Source: Bigelowiella natans CCMP2755 (Eukaryota; Cercozoa; Chlorarachniophyceae). From it: 64,000 nt of DNA. The stretch lies in the NCBI GenBank assembly GCA_000320545.1, contig ADNK01000875.1, positions 186,001 through 250,000 of the forward strand. Direction: 5' to 3'. Below, in pieces: positions 26,576 through 38,512 of the stretch (within the stretch, counting starts at the first letter, position 1; every line of letters begins with the position of its first letter). The notes under the pieces are model-generated. The model was not told where the DNA came from. It saw only the letters and a program-made list of their open reading frames with translations, and ran no database searches. A program made the position numbers and the translations under genes.

Positions 26576-28298
26576 AGGGTTGGAAGAAGGATGGAGAAAT
26601 AGATGCCCTATATTTATCGTCGCTGAAGGTAGCTGTCATTATCCACCACCAAATAATAATAATAACATCATCATCATCATTATTCACTCAAGCTGTCACA
26701 ATCATCCCCCTCCCCCCCAATACTATGTTACAAGTAACACGCACACAGCTGTTACATGGCTCAACTTGGGTGATACAGAACCAGAGCTCCTTGTTGCCTG
26801 GAGGGCAATACAAAGAAAAAGGCAGCACAAAGCTCAGCAAAGAAGAGAATTTCCCGACGATAGATACTAGCTATACACTCCCTCTTCTTGTGTTGTGCTG
26901 ATGAATGTTATCTACCTCGAACGACCGTGTCGCGGAAGTGAATTGGAGGGCCAAACCTGCCACGCAACAAAGATCTAACGGCCAATCCGCAGCGGCGAAA
27001 TTCAACGAAACGACGATAATGACAACTATGACGCCGATATTGCTTCGCAAATCGACGCGCGCGCCCTCTCCAACTACGCCGTATGCACACATTATATTTC
27101 CAATACTATGCATGCACACACTTAGCAGACAATCAGGCCCAGCTGGTGCTGTTACTGTGAACTACGGCTGTGTATTTATTAGCTCTCCTGCACGCACCCA
27201 TCTAGGATGTGCCGATCCGTCATGATGCTACTGACTATGCTTGGCCATAAAAGCCTTCGTAAACAACAAAGTATGAGAACAACGAACGACGACGACGACG
27301 ACGACGACGATGATAGTGACATCGTCATCTACTATATCTAAGTGATAATAACAACAATAATAGCAGCACGACGAAAATAGTGATGAGTATTCGTGGGATG
27401 GTGATACGAATTTGATGAAATGACTCAAAGCCAGTTAGAAATCGATTTCTATCTGAAATTGTAGCTTTGTGGAATGGGAAATGAGGATGCTGCTGCTTCA
27501 TCTAATAGCACACATAATATGTGCTTCCAATGCCAACGTGTGGCAATATGATCCATTGCCACGTCTCTTACATCTTCTCATTCTTCTTCTTTCTTTTCTT
27601 CTTCGACTGAAATTTCACATACTGTTTGCTGAGAGTCAAGTCTTTGAAGGCCTTGCTTGCCTGTATATTATTCACGCAAGATGATAGATAAACACAGGAC
27701 GCACATCAGAGCCCATATCTGTGTAGCAGCTATGCGTCCTCCTCGTCCTCTTACATCCAGAGAGAACATGTTGGCATCATCATCATCATCATCAACATCA
27801 TCATCATCACCCAACAACAACAACACCAGTACCACCTCAGGAGATACGACGCTACAGATGCAAGGCCAAGCTTTCATGCCTGTGTAGAACATAGGAGGTA
27901 GAACATGGGGGGAGGGAGGAAGAAGTACGAGAGACACAGATACCGAACGGATCGTAAATCCACGTAGTGACGCGCGGAGCAGCAAATATATCAACATCAT
28001 GACAACGACATCAATCTGTGCAAAAACTTGATCCTTTGCTTCTATTATGCAACTGTTGTTGATGATGCTGTTGTTGTTAGTGGCGTTGTCACTACTCATG
28101 ATACCTGTGAGGCCATCAGCACCAAAGTCTCCCACCTCTCTCTCACCAGTAGTGTCGCTCTGTGCACTAAATAGAGGAAGAGGAGGAGGAGGAGAAATAG
28201 GAGGAGACTGACTATAATATGATTGCATACACAACCACACACACATACACACTCGCATGCGCATACACTTTCAGCAATTTATTTACCGAGCATCATAC
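26261..28298. other. Microsatellite-rich stretch, coding content unresolved
   Basis: This contains a (GA)n at about 26525-26570, a (GAC)n at 27287-27310 and a (CAT)n at 27776-27800. Both strands are open around 26750-26870 and 26905-27225, with ordinary composition but no domain I can name. Parts may be exons continuing the minus-strand gene upstream, for example a minus frame after the acceptor near 28170 and one around 28040. I could not establish a consistent splice chain. Confidence 0.3.
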
Positions 28299-28851
28299 GA
28301 ACTCGTCTGGTTCGGCGGAAGGCGGTACTTCATGAAATTGGGGTAATCTACGTTGGCCTGCGTGTATCTTCACATGGAATCATATTGGAAAGGAGGAGGA
28401 GGAGGAGGAGAAAGGGATTAGGAATGTGGTGAGATATCCCACTTTGCTGACCAGGGGTAGCACCTACCTCTTCTCCTTGAGCGTACGGTAATCAAGTAGT
28501 AAGAAGGCTCGATATGCGCTACCTGAAGGGATGTTGATAGCAATCGTCAGAGCAACGATGATGGAAGGAAATAACAAGAAGAAAAAGGAAGAATACAAGA
28601 TAACTACCATCATTCCTCGTCCACTCATCATCAAATATACTAAATCACGCTGTAGCATGCACACTGCCGTCTTGTAGAAGACTCGAAAGCAAAATTCGGA
28701 AATCTTTTCCTTTTTACCCTCCCCTCCCCATTGCCGTTGGCGGTGTAATGATCAATGATGCTATTACCGATCTTGGGGTCCACCAGCTCTTTCATTGCTA
28801 CAAGCATATCGTCTACCAAGGATATGATACGACCCAAAAAAAGTCTTAGTC

Positions 28852-28885
<34 letters not shown>

Positions 28886-30217
28886 GCATAGTTGTTCTTT
28901 GTAGAAATAGTAAAATTTGTAGTAGTGGCTGTGGCGGTGGCGGTGACTGCATATCATCGGTTTCCTTATTATCCATGAATGTGCCTGCTACCAACGCATC
29001 ATTGCTACACGCCGCTACTACACAACACAGACAAAACGACGACGGTAACAAAGACGTGCAAGCAGGCAGTCATCATGTTCATCAATGCTGCCACCACCAA
29101 AGGAAGATCCTCCCGACGACGACGACGATGATGATGATGATGATGTTTGGGGAGAATGCTGCTGCGTCGGCAGAGATGGTTGTTGTTTGAGTGCGTTCAT
29201 AAAGTACACTGCCAGCTTCTGTTTACACATCCATCCGTCCGCCAGGCGATTTGTTTGTTCGCAGCGTCGGGAGAGGAGGGGGGAGGGGCGAGGAAAAGGT
29301 ACAGGTAAGGCAGTGATTAGATTCTCGTAAGAGTGCATCAAGGAGAAAGAGAGAGAAAGAATGAGGAGGGGTAAAAGAGAGTAGGAATGCGGATACGAGT
29401 CGCTACGAGCATGAGCTTCATTATCGTGTAATGTGCTCCTCTCTCCTCTTCTCTGTGTGTTATATTTTCTCTCAATCCAAACATTTTTTAGTTTCGTCGC
29501 GAAGCGCCTCGACCACCGCAGCACGAACGGTTCCATCACTTGCTCAAACTATGCAGATAGAGAGGTGGAGCGAGAAGACCGAATAAAAGAAAAGAGACTT
29601 AGAATGACACAGCGAGGGGGTGGGGGAGAGGGAAAATGAAGAAGAAGAAGAAGAAGAAGGAATGCCCACTGTCCGCTCATTATGACCACTTGTTGGTGTC
29701 ATCACTTACTCTTCTCTGCTCTTTCTGTTCATGCTGCTGATGCTGCTCCTGCTGCATGCGCGAGCCCTTGATGAGACGGCGCATTTCTGAGAGGCAGAAG
29801 GCCGCCAAGGTAAATTGAAGCGATGCAATGTTGGCCTGCGTGCGAAACGCCATTCCGACAACGACTAGGCACCTAAAGAAGGTAGTTCTTCGCTCATGGT
29901 GATGCTCGTTGTGTGAGAATCAATCAATAAGAGGCAGATGTCATTTTCTTTCTTCCATGCAACCACAGTAGCTGCTGCTGCTGCTGCTGCTGCTACTACT
30001 ACTTGTTCTAATTCTAAACACCGCGCCCCCTCCCCCCTAACAACCTTTCCATTCGCAGGAAGATGCTGTGAACCTAATGTACGACGATGACGACGAAGAC
30101 GACGAACACACAGGCCTCATATACAACAACCCTTCCTACAGACTGTATCGATGATCTGTCTCTCCCCCTCCCCAATCCTCCCTGCCCTCTCTCTCCCTCT
30201 CTTTCCGTATGCGCACG

Positions 30218-30257
<40 letters not shown>

Positions 30258-30300
30258 GTGAGTATGTGCTATCTCTTACTCGTCACCCTTGCCATATGCA

Positions 30301-30331
<31 letters not shown>

Positions 30332-31164
30332 CACCACCATGACGCACTTGCTACTTCTAACAATCTTCTTCGTTACCGCTGGGGGATATAGCGACAAAAC
30401 GGAGGAGGAAGGCATCAGCGATGAGATGGTGGTAGTAGGAGGAGGGTGGTTAGGCGTCGATCTGTCGAGTGATCGTGAGGAAGAGGAAACATAGCGGGAG
30501 GGAGAGGAGGGGGGCGACGAGGCTCTCCCTCCCTTGAAAGGGGATGAGAATGATAGTCTTCGCTGCTGCTGGTGATGATGATGTTGATGATGATGACGAT
30601 GACGCAGTAATCGCCGTTTTATCCTAAGAACAATCGACAAAAGACGGGTGACGACAAGCCAATGGAAAGGAGCGTGTTGTTGATGCAATCGTCGGTCACA
30701 TCCTTCGACACTATCTGCTGCTGCCTCACACACCTGACGGTCTTGGAAAGCGTATCTGCGTGCTGCGTGAACGTGTCCCAATCAACTAAGATCACCGCGG
30801 GTTCGGCCTAGAGCCAACAAGTTAGTAGTCAATGATGAATCATCCATCACACCGTATTTCGCAACATCAACCACCGAGCGGAGAAGCGAAGGAAAGAAGG
30901 TAGTTCAAGAATGAAAACAATATCCACGGCGCACGTCAACGACTGGAATCGCTGTCGTCCACTTTGGCATCACCTGCTACTTCTAATGAGTATTGGTTGA
31001 ATAGTACCGCTCTCGCTCGGTTGATGTGCATGCCACACACCTCAATGTACCGCGACGCGATTTTCGCCTGCATCCCGAACAAAAAGAGTAACTCGTCGAC
31101 GAGTGCGCCCACAACCTGGATGCGCGCCATGCCTGAGTGAAAGTAGTATTGGTAAGAAGACAAA

Positions 31165-31221
<57 letters not shown>

Positions 31222-32306
31222 AGATAAATGTAGGATGATTATGACACGGAGTCTTGCGTTTGTAGTGGAGGAAGATGTAGCAGCTATTGTTTCTCCAATA
31301 CCTGAAACTTGTTCCAACGACACGGCTGAAGAAGAATGAGGAGCAGTCGGAGGAGGAGGAAGAGCTGTGGGAGTAATAGCAGCAGCAGCACTGCCTGCTG
31401 GTAGAGGGGTCTTCTCCTTCACATCTGCTCCTTCCCCCCCCCCTTTGTAGTCGTTTCTGCTTCGACGTCTAGTATGATGTGGAGGAAGCTGATGCTGCTG
31501 CTGCTGCTGCTGTCTTGGGTAATCCCGCGACGTCGGAGTCGTGTGTGAGGAGTATTTACTACTCGATATTGTCTTTTGTGGCGACTCTAAAATCGTGCTG
31601 CTGCCGAGACTATCGATGCTCCCGACTACAACAGATGTAATGATGATTTAGAACCATCAATTCGATTGTAATACATCGCAGATACAAATACTACTACTAC
31701 TACTACTGCTACTACCTGAGTTTCTACTATCTGTGCGCCGTAGATGGTCACTGGCAGTGGTTGTGGAGGGCGTTGTCGTGCTCCCTAATTTATGAATATG
31801 TTTGTTTAGCTTGTCTTATGTGTTGTTCGCATCATCATGATCATCATCCACAACAGCAGCAACACAGTGTGATCGGTGTTGTCATCATCAGCATCAGGAC
31901 AAAGACAGCTGTTTTCGAGAAGGTTTTAGCTTCTAATCGGCTACTCACTGATCAGCCCGCTATCGATCCTCTTGAATCCGCTGCTGTGCGCGTCACCTTG
32001 GTGGTGGTGGTGGCGGTTGGGAGGAATGTCAATACCTCCATGACGATTGCGATTTGAGGGATGATGAAGATGGTGGAGATGATGGTGGTGACGATGATTG
32101 GGGGATGCTCGAGCACTGCTTTCTGGCCGAACTCCTTCTGCTGCTACCGATGAATCTTTCCCGCTGCCTTCTCTTTCTTTAACGTTTAATGAAGGAGAGG
32201 GAGGTGGATGACTCGAAGTCATCAAGGTTTGCTTTTTTGGACGCCGAGAGCGGCGATCTTGGTTGTTGGGTGACGGTGACGACAATAGGCTGAGCGACGA
32301 CGGCTG
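28299..32306 (-). CDS. Unrecognised multi-exon gene with disordered N-terminus
   Basis: Minus-strand exons supported by splice sites and phase: 31949-32306, 31302-31625, one ending about 31132, 30734-30807, 29710-29872, one near 29055-29218, one near 28768-28830, about 28608-28717, 28468-28522 and 28299-28357. The N-terminal ~230 residues are low complexity (Ser/Pro, His and Gln runs, RRRSR), looking disordered. The core is helical: VVGALVDELLFLFGMQAKIA, LVDWDTFTQHADTLSKTVR joining CLVVVGMAFRTQANIASL, then LVDDMLVAMKELVDP and FCFRVFYKTAVCMLQRDLVY. Introns carry long TG, CA, GA and GTA repeats. The helical core with a LVDW motif could belong to a trafficking or tether protein, but I do not recognise it and assign no function. 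Start, C-terminus and some internal joints are unresolved. Confidence 0.5.
30220..30331. repeat. (TG)n and (CA)n tracts in inverted orientation within one intron
   Basis: A TG tract (30220-30253) and an AC tract (30304-30331) are complementary and separated by 50 nt, inside the intron between exons 30734-30807 and 29710-29872 of the minus-strand gene. On either strand they could pair into a stem of about 28 base pairs. Confidence 0.85.
31160..31218. repeat. (CA)n-(GA)n compound microsatellite in an intron
   Basis: A CA tract of about 20 nt abuts a GA tract of about 37 nt. It lies in the intron upstream of the exon at about 31132, so on the gene's sense strand it contributes a pyrimidine-rich TC/TG tract before the acceptor. 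Confidence 0.85.
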
Positions 32307-32986
32307 CTAAGTATTATTGTTCAACCCCGCAACGGAAACAATGATAATGATGAACATAGTAATATAATATTAAAAAGAGGAAAAGAGGAAGAAAAAGAAG
32401 AAGAAAAGGCCAAAAGGAAGCAACAGCAGCAGCAGAAGAAGAAGGAAAAGAATTACGAACAAACAAAGCCACCAAGAAAAGCATTCTGACGTGCGACGTA
32501 CAAACAGGTATGATTCATCGTCCTCACAGCTATGGTCAGAATCCATTGCTACATGCATCATGGGTATATGTGTTCTTTTTACACTCCGCAAGGTTTTCGA
32601 TAGAAATACTGGATGTGTTCGGTAAGTTATGTGACGGGTGAGGATGTCCGTACCACTGCGGTGTGCGACGGTGGCAAGAGAGAAGAGATCTGAGATATAC
32701 GGATAAGGAAAGAATACGACATCGTTACAATCAACGAAAATAATAACGTTTTACATAGTTGCAGAAAGGAACTTGCTCAAAAGAAGAAATAATTATCTCG
32801 AACAAGTCTCAATATTAAGGTGAAGGACCTGTTTTTGTGTGCTGATGAGCTCAGTAGTGATCTTCTTCAGACTATTGAGGTGCTCTCTTGCAACCCTATA
32901 AGTGATAGATGGTGACATCTCAAATACTCTTTAAGGTAGCTGGGCAGTCAATAAATAAATACAACTTGCTTTTTCTCCCCCCTTCT

Positions 32987-33045
<59 letters not shown>

Positions 33046-33524
33046 CCTCTTTCCTCACTCTCCCTCATCAGCTTTTCGATTTTTTTCGCTTTTCTCTAGT
33101 CTCAAAGCAGCCTACCGTGGATCCATCAAATAACTCATTGAATACGAAATCTTCTCGCGGCTGATCATCAAGTAACACAACTTCGAGATGTGCGCTCCTG
33201 CGATATTATGGAGAGCATGGAAATAAAATGTCTGGGAAGAATTTTCAAGAGTGATAGGCGGTGAATCGAGTACGCGATTCTTTCAAACAGTTAAAGCGAA
33301 AGGGAAGTGCAGAAGTCGAGAATCAAACGTGTTTTAAACACATCAGGAATTGGTAAGCTACGAGTTACCTAGGCGCTTTCTCTCAACGTAATCTGAGGAG
33401 TTGGAACCTGGTAATAATAATGTATATTGGAAGAGGAATGAAGATATTGAGGAAATCTGAAGAGAACAATGTTCGATAGAATGAGCAAAGCATTAATATG
33501 CTAAAATCTATATCCCTAATCGTT
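32307..33524. other. Spacer with a (CT)n tract; no gene resolved
   Basis: A CT tract (about 32995-33052) and purine-rich GAA/AAG runs (32375-32450) dominate. It may include the promoter and 5' exon of the 28-32 kb gene. I see no supported coding sequence. Confidence 0.4.
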
Positions 33525-33950
33525 TCATTCAATTCCCTCTGTTCTCTGACTCTCTTCTTCAATTTGACCAGATGAGAGCCACTTTTCCAGTGGATCCTTG
33601 AAAGGTGCTGTAGTACCAACGAACGATGTATCTGTTCGGCCAATTTCCAGCAGCGATTGGAACAGACCCGCCAGGACCGCATGCCTAATTGATGATGTGA
33701 GCTAAGATGAAACTGAGAAGCTTCTTAAGTATCCTCTTTTGCGGTGATTCAATATTTATGGTAAATAGATGTCAAAAGTCATCATATTGTCATCTCCCAT
33801 AATGAGTCGAAAACTATCTGTTTAAGTGAGGCGCAACCAGGCATCTATGAGCGGAAATCCTGGGCCAGATGAGAGATGATGCTGGTAGAAATTCGAATCG
33901 CTTAGATTCGGGTCATATTGATGAGCCCCAGCACGTCTCTTTGGACTTTC
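33525..33950 (-). CDS. Unrecognised gene, last two exons (5' exons not found)
   Basis: Exons 33838-33950 and 33525-33684 join at phase 2 across a 153-nt intron (donor GTTGCG, acceptor ATTAG), giving 89 residues to the TGA at 33525-33527. The first exon is polar (RRAGAHQYDPNLSDSNFYQH); the join reads GFPLIDAWHAVLAGLFQSLL, then GTTAPFKDPLEKWLSSG and an acidic end. The composition is protein-like and free of repeats. A possible upstream exon near 34065-34105 (frame GNQDPSQLSHGRW) does not match in phase. The family is not recognised. Confidence 0.45.
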
Positions 33951-34344
33951 CTGAAATAAGTACCAATGGGTATACAGATGGAAAGGAGACGGGGGGTTAG
34001 GGGGGAAGATCATAAAGAAAGAAGAGCCCAGTAGTAATCGATTAATGTGCTTGTGATCGTACCATCGGCCATGCGAAAGCTGAGATGGATCCTGATTTCC
34101 GTGTCCTTCCTGCTTGTATGAAAATTAAGCTATAAACATCCTGTTTTTCCGTGTCGTCAGATTAATTTACACTGCCTTCTTCTCTCTGCGCATTGCGTTC
34201 TAAGAGTTTTTAGGCACATTCGGGAGCAAAAAGTGGTTAAGATGCTGCGACAAGATAATGGCTGTTGTCGCATCATAAAAACACAAATATTTTCTGTGGT
34301 AAATGCTTCATTGTCTGCCTCAAAACCCTTAACACAATAAAAAC

Positions 34345-35366
34345 ATGTCTGCTTCGACAACGGCTGACCCCTCCTCCCTTCTCCACCTTGGAGTGCTCCG
34401 AATTAGCTCCGATCACGACTTCGAGCTTGTTGTACGTTGGCAGAAACAACCGAATGAGGATTTTGATGCTAAATGTGAACGGATTCTGGGTAAACTTGTG
34501 CAACGGCAGGACACGAAGAAGGTCGACGTTTGCCACCCGTTATGAGAATAATGAGTTCTGAGATCATATTTACAAAGCTCTGGTCGTTTGATGCAAAGCA
34601 ATTGAACTATACAATCCACGTAAATGTGAGACCGAAGCAACAGGACAACTGCGCCTTCTTTGTGGTACGGTCGGCTAGTAACAGCCACATTCAAAAAGTC
34701 TTACATATCGTTGAAATGCTGTTTTTAGATCACAAAAAGTGGGTATGATAGGAGCATCAAAGGCCTTCTGAACGACTTTGCTGACGGATTTTCATCAACT
34801 GTGACTCGAAAAGAAGTCAACGAATCAAATTACCGTACGCAAGAAATAGCTTCACACACCAACTGCGAATTCACACTTTCTGTATAATATTTAGGCGGGT
34901 TGAATAAAAAATGTGCCTCGCTTTTTGAGAGCCTTGACGAAAAGTATGGAACCGATAAGTTAATGAAAGTCAAAGGGCAAGTGGATCAGGTTTGCGGTTA
35001 ACATCGTACATGTTCTCACAAAAGTAATTTTGTTCTGTTTTCATGATAGCTTCACGACAAGACGAAGGAAATAATGATGGATATTATTGATCGCGAGGTA
35101 ATAAATATTTGTCGTCTATCAAATTGCATTAGAGGAAATGCTTGCGTATTTCCATGCAGGGTGACCTAAACCGACTTGACACAGAAGCCGACGGGCTCGC
35201 AAACGAAGCTAAGGGATTCGAGCAAACTTCGAATAAACTAAAATGGAAATTTTGCCGAGAGAATGCTAAGTGGACCATCATTCTTACTCTTAGCATCATT
35301 ACTATTCTCATTGTCATAATTGTAGCTGCAGTGTGTGTCAACGATCCAGACGCATGCAACAGTTGA
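34345..35366 (+). CDS. Longin-domain R-SNARE, VAMP7-like
   Basis: Six exons: 34345-34521, about 34599-34664, 34729-34834, 34895-34989, 35050-35097 and 35160-35366; about 232 residues, close to the usual 220 of VAMP7. The N-terminal ~115 residues form a longin domain (LHLGVLRISSDHDFELVVRW; FFVITKSGYDRSIKGLLNDF). The linker GTDKLMKVKGQVDQLHDKTK leads into the SNARE motif EIMMDIIDREGDLNRLDTEA, where the Arg sits at the ionic zero layer and is the last-but-one residue before an intron. A C-terminal anchor (WTIILTLSIITILIVIIVAA) and a short luminal tail ending DPDACNS follow. R-SNAREs of this type drive fusion at late endosome/lysosome/vacuole or plasma membrane. The anchor argues against Ykt6, which is lipidated. 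The exon 1-2 junction is the weak point (donor GTCGAC; acceptors at 34562, 34577 or 34598 all keep frame). Confidence 0.9.
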
Positions 35367-36950
35367 TGGACTATATCGTAAGCATCAGCTTTTGCGTGAC
35401 AGAGAGTATCTAATCTCGAAAATCTATTTTAGTCTCATGAGCATAAATACTAGCAGGTCATACCCAGAATAGTTAAATCAGAGCATCACTACATGCATAT
35501 GGTGTCATAATAGCACCTTAAGAGCACGCAACTAGACGACGCAAGCTAGGGCAAACAAGCTATAATCATAGCATGACAGTGTAGGATTTAAACATCATCA
35601 TGCTGCACGTGTGATTGCTAGCAGCACATATAAATAAATTACAAAAAAGTGCGTAGAACAATATAGTCACATATTTTCACTTGATTTATATTTCGGAATT
35701 TAAAAGGCTAGAAGGGTTCACAAAGCTCCACTATGCTGCGCGTGCGCATGCTAACCACTCGATCAACTACAGCTGCTATGCTAGTATGGTGATCACAAAT
35801 CGCCATCGATCATGAAACTAACAACGTTCGCTGCAATGAATGAATAAACTTGGTGATTGTGGCATGATCATTCTAGCATTGTGCGATAGTATTATGACAG
35901 CACAGAATACAACTCAAGCAGGAACCCGCATGAAATAATACAATAGATATTGCATTGTGTCAGCACCGTGTCTAGATGTTACGCTCTAGCGGTGCTCCCA
36001 GAATATCAAGTACGCATACACATAGATTTACTATCACATGTCGTTCCCGTTATACTCGTATCGTAGTTTTTAATAAGTGGAAAACATGACTCTGCGACAG
36101 AGATGACATTCGCACTTAGATATGCTAGTGATTAAGTAGCACGTTAATTTTGGACAATATATCAATGACGACGAGGTAGTACGACGATGATGATCTAGAA
36201 GGATGCAATCGAGTAGAATACTATCACAAATAGGAGGGATAACAAAGCAGCTTTAATTTGCGATAGAACGATTCTCCACCATACCACTGCAATTATTGAT
36301 AGTGCAAGCTACTTGTGGTGGCAAGCCGAATTACCACATTTTGCGTATGTACTATTTCAGTCAGAGTAGCTCAGATGTTCGAAGCACATTCAACTATCTC
36401 ATGGATTTTAATCATAATCATCATCATCATCATTGTGGCGGCATCATGAGTTATTCGAATGCACCCGTAGTCCGCCCTTTCTCACTTTGTCTTCATCGTC
36501 CTCCTGGAATTAAAAAAAAGAGAAGATTCGGAGGAGGAGGAGGAGGAGGAGGAGGAGAAGAGGAAAAGTGGTTGATGACAATCACTTTAAAATGCAACGA
36601 AAATGATCCACACTATCCTGTATTATAACATCGATAGTGTTCATCATCACTGCTCGCCCATTCGCTTGCTATTCACCTCTTCTCTCTCAGGAGGATGCAG
36701 GTTCGTGCACTGCTTCGGGAGTAATTCCTGTGATAAATATACCCGCCATCAAACAAATCAGCACCAGCAGCACTACAGCACGGATGCAGCAAGAAGGCAG
36801 CAAGCGACCGACCGTCAAGTTATAATGACCAAAAGGAAGCATGAGGTGAAGTTGGCAAATACACAGAGAAATTCATCCTTATTTAGCGGTGGTGCTTTGA
36901 TTGACCGGTCATCCTCTCCTCCCCTCCCCTCCTTCTACTCTCATCAGTAC
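35367..36950. other. Spacer between the SNARE and LENG8-like genes, no gene seen
   Basis: Convergent spacer. 35450-36200 is AT-rich with palindromic words (CTAGC, CATG, TGCA) like those at 14.0-15.2 kb. 36415-36435 has a CAT run and 36525-36560 a GGA run. The final short exon of the LENG8-like gene probably lies at about 36640-36890 but was not identified. Confidence 0.4.
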
Positions 36951-37386
36951 CGTTTGGTCGTCATTGAGTGCCGCCCCGCATTCGACCATAAACTGCACGC
37001 AGGCGCTGTCCGTTTCGAAGTTGAGGGTTCGCGTCAAGTAGCTCACAGGAACTTTTAGCATGCGATATCTGATGATAATGATAATAATAATAATGACGAC
37101 GATGATGATGATGATAATTATGATGATAAAGAATGATGAGAATCTGTAAATGAACGCCGTCTAACCCTTTTGCAGCCGCAATCAACGCATGTAGTCTCAC
37201 TCCGTCGGCCATCTTATCCATAATGGGCTTGCATAGGAGAGGCGCGTCTGTGATTATCCCATGCGATGGGCGGACAGTGGTGAATAAATAAATAAAATGA
37301 ATCAGACGAACAATAACAGTAACAAACCCAACTGGGGGTGCTAATTACTCAAGCTTCCTAAACAACTTCACCGGATGCTACTACTA

Positions 37387-37418
<32 letters not shown>

Positions 37419-37553
37419 ACGACTTACTGCTACTACAAGTAGTAGTAATACTTTTGTAAAGACGGAAGAAAAGCACCCAGTTCCCTCCTGAAACTGCTTG
37501 ATAGACGTCCAGTGCAAAGCGAACCTGGTACGAGTATAGAAAGAAAGAAGAAT

Positions 37554-37595
<42 letters not shown>

Positions 37596-38474
37596 GAGGG
37601 GAAGGAGGGGAGGAGATTGTTTGGTGGATGCTGCTGGTGCGTATATCGTTACAAGAAAGAAGTATGTGTGTGTAATGGATAAGCTGCACTCGTGTCTGCA
37701 TTTTAGCTGACTATCATTTTAGGGGGGGGGGGGGAGTGCGTGGTAGTCGGTAACCGCTGGGTTCTTCCTATCGTTCGGCGTAAGCTCACAACGTAAGAAA
37801 GGTACTAAATCCAGCTTGTGCTCGGTAAGGGTGAGATACAAGAGTTTGTAGGACATAAATTCGGCGTAGTTTGTTCGGTGTTCGCCCTTGATGCTGTAGA
37901 GGTATTTCAGCTGCCTCAGGCACTTGAACAACTCGAACATATCGCCGCACTCGAGGGCGATGCGAGCATGCGTTTCGTACGTTTTCACCGCGAACTCATT
38001 GCGGATGTTCTGGATCATTAGGTCTTGCCGCATGGACTAGAAGCAAAATATGAGATGATGATGATGATGATGATGATAGTAATAAAAGGAGGAGGGGGGG
38101 GGATAGAAGGGTCGGTGTCCTACAGCTGCTACATACCACTGCTACCAACTACATTGACGCGACTACTACGACTATTGCAACTACTACTGCTACTACGACT
38201 ACCTGAAACTGGTCGTTAGTGTACGGGTAATCCTTGTCTGTTTTCCACTTATCGAGCAGCATCGCGTACGTCTTCTCCAGCACCCGTTGAGGCCGCACCT
38301 TCTCAGGTTCGGGGGCGCAGTTGAGTCTGAAGTAGTTTTTCTCGAGCGTCTCACATGTTCCCACAATCTTCAGCTTTTCCCAGTCCAGCGCAAGGTCCCC
38401 TGTCAGCACATAGCCTCTGTCGTCGTCGTCGTAGTCGTCGTCGTCAATGATGATATGTTTGGAGAAGGGATTGT

Positions 38475-38512
<38 letters not shown>

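Noticed and set aside
27657-27887. Plus-strand ORF with a Ser run at 27.66-27.89 kb
   Set aside because: Largely a CAT-repeat translation, with an equally open antisense frame; no independent support.
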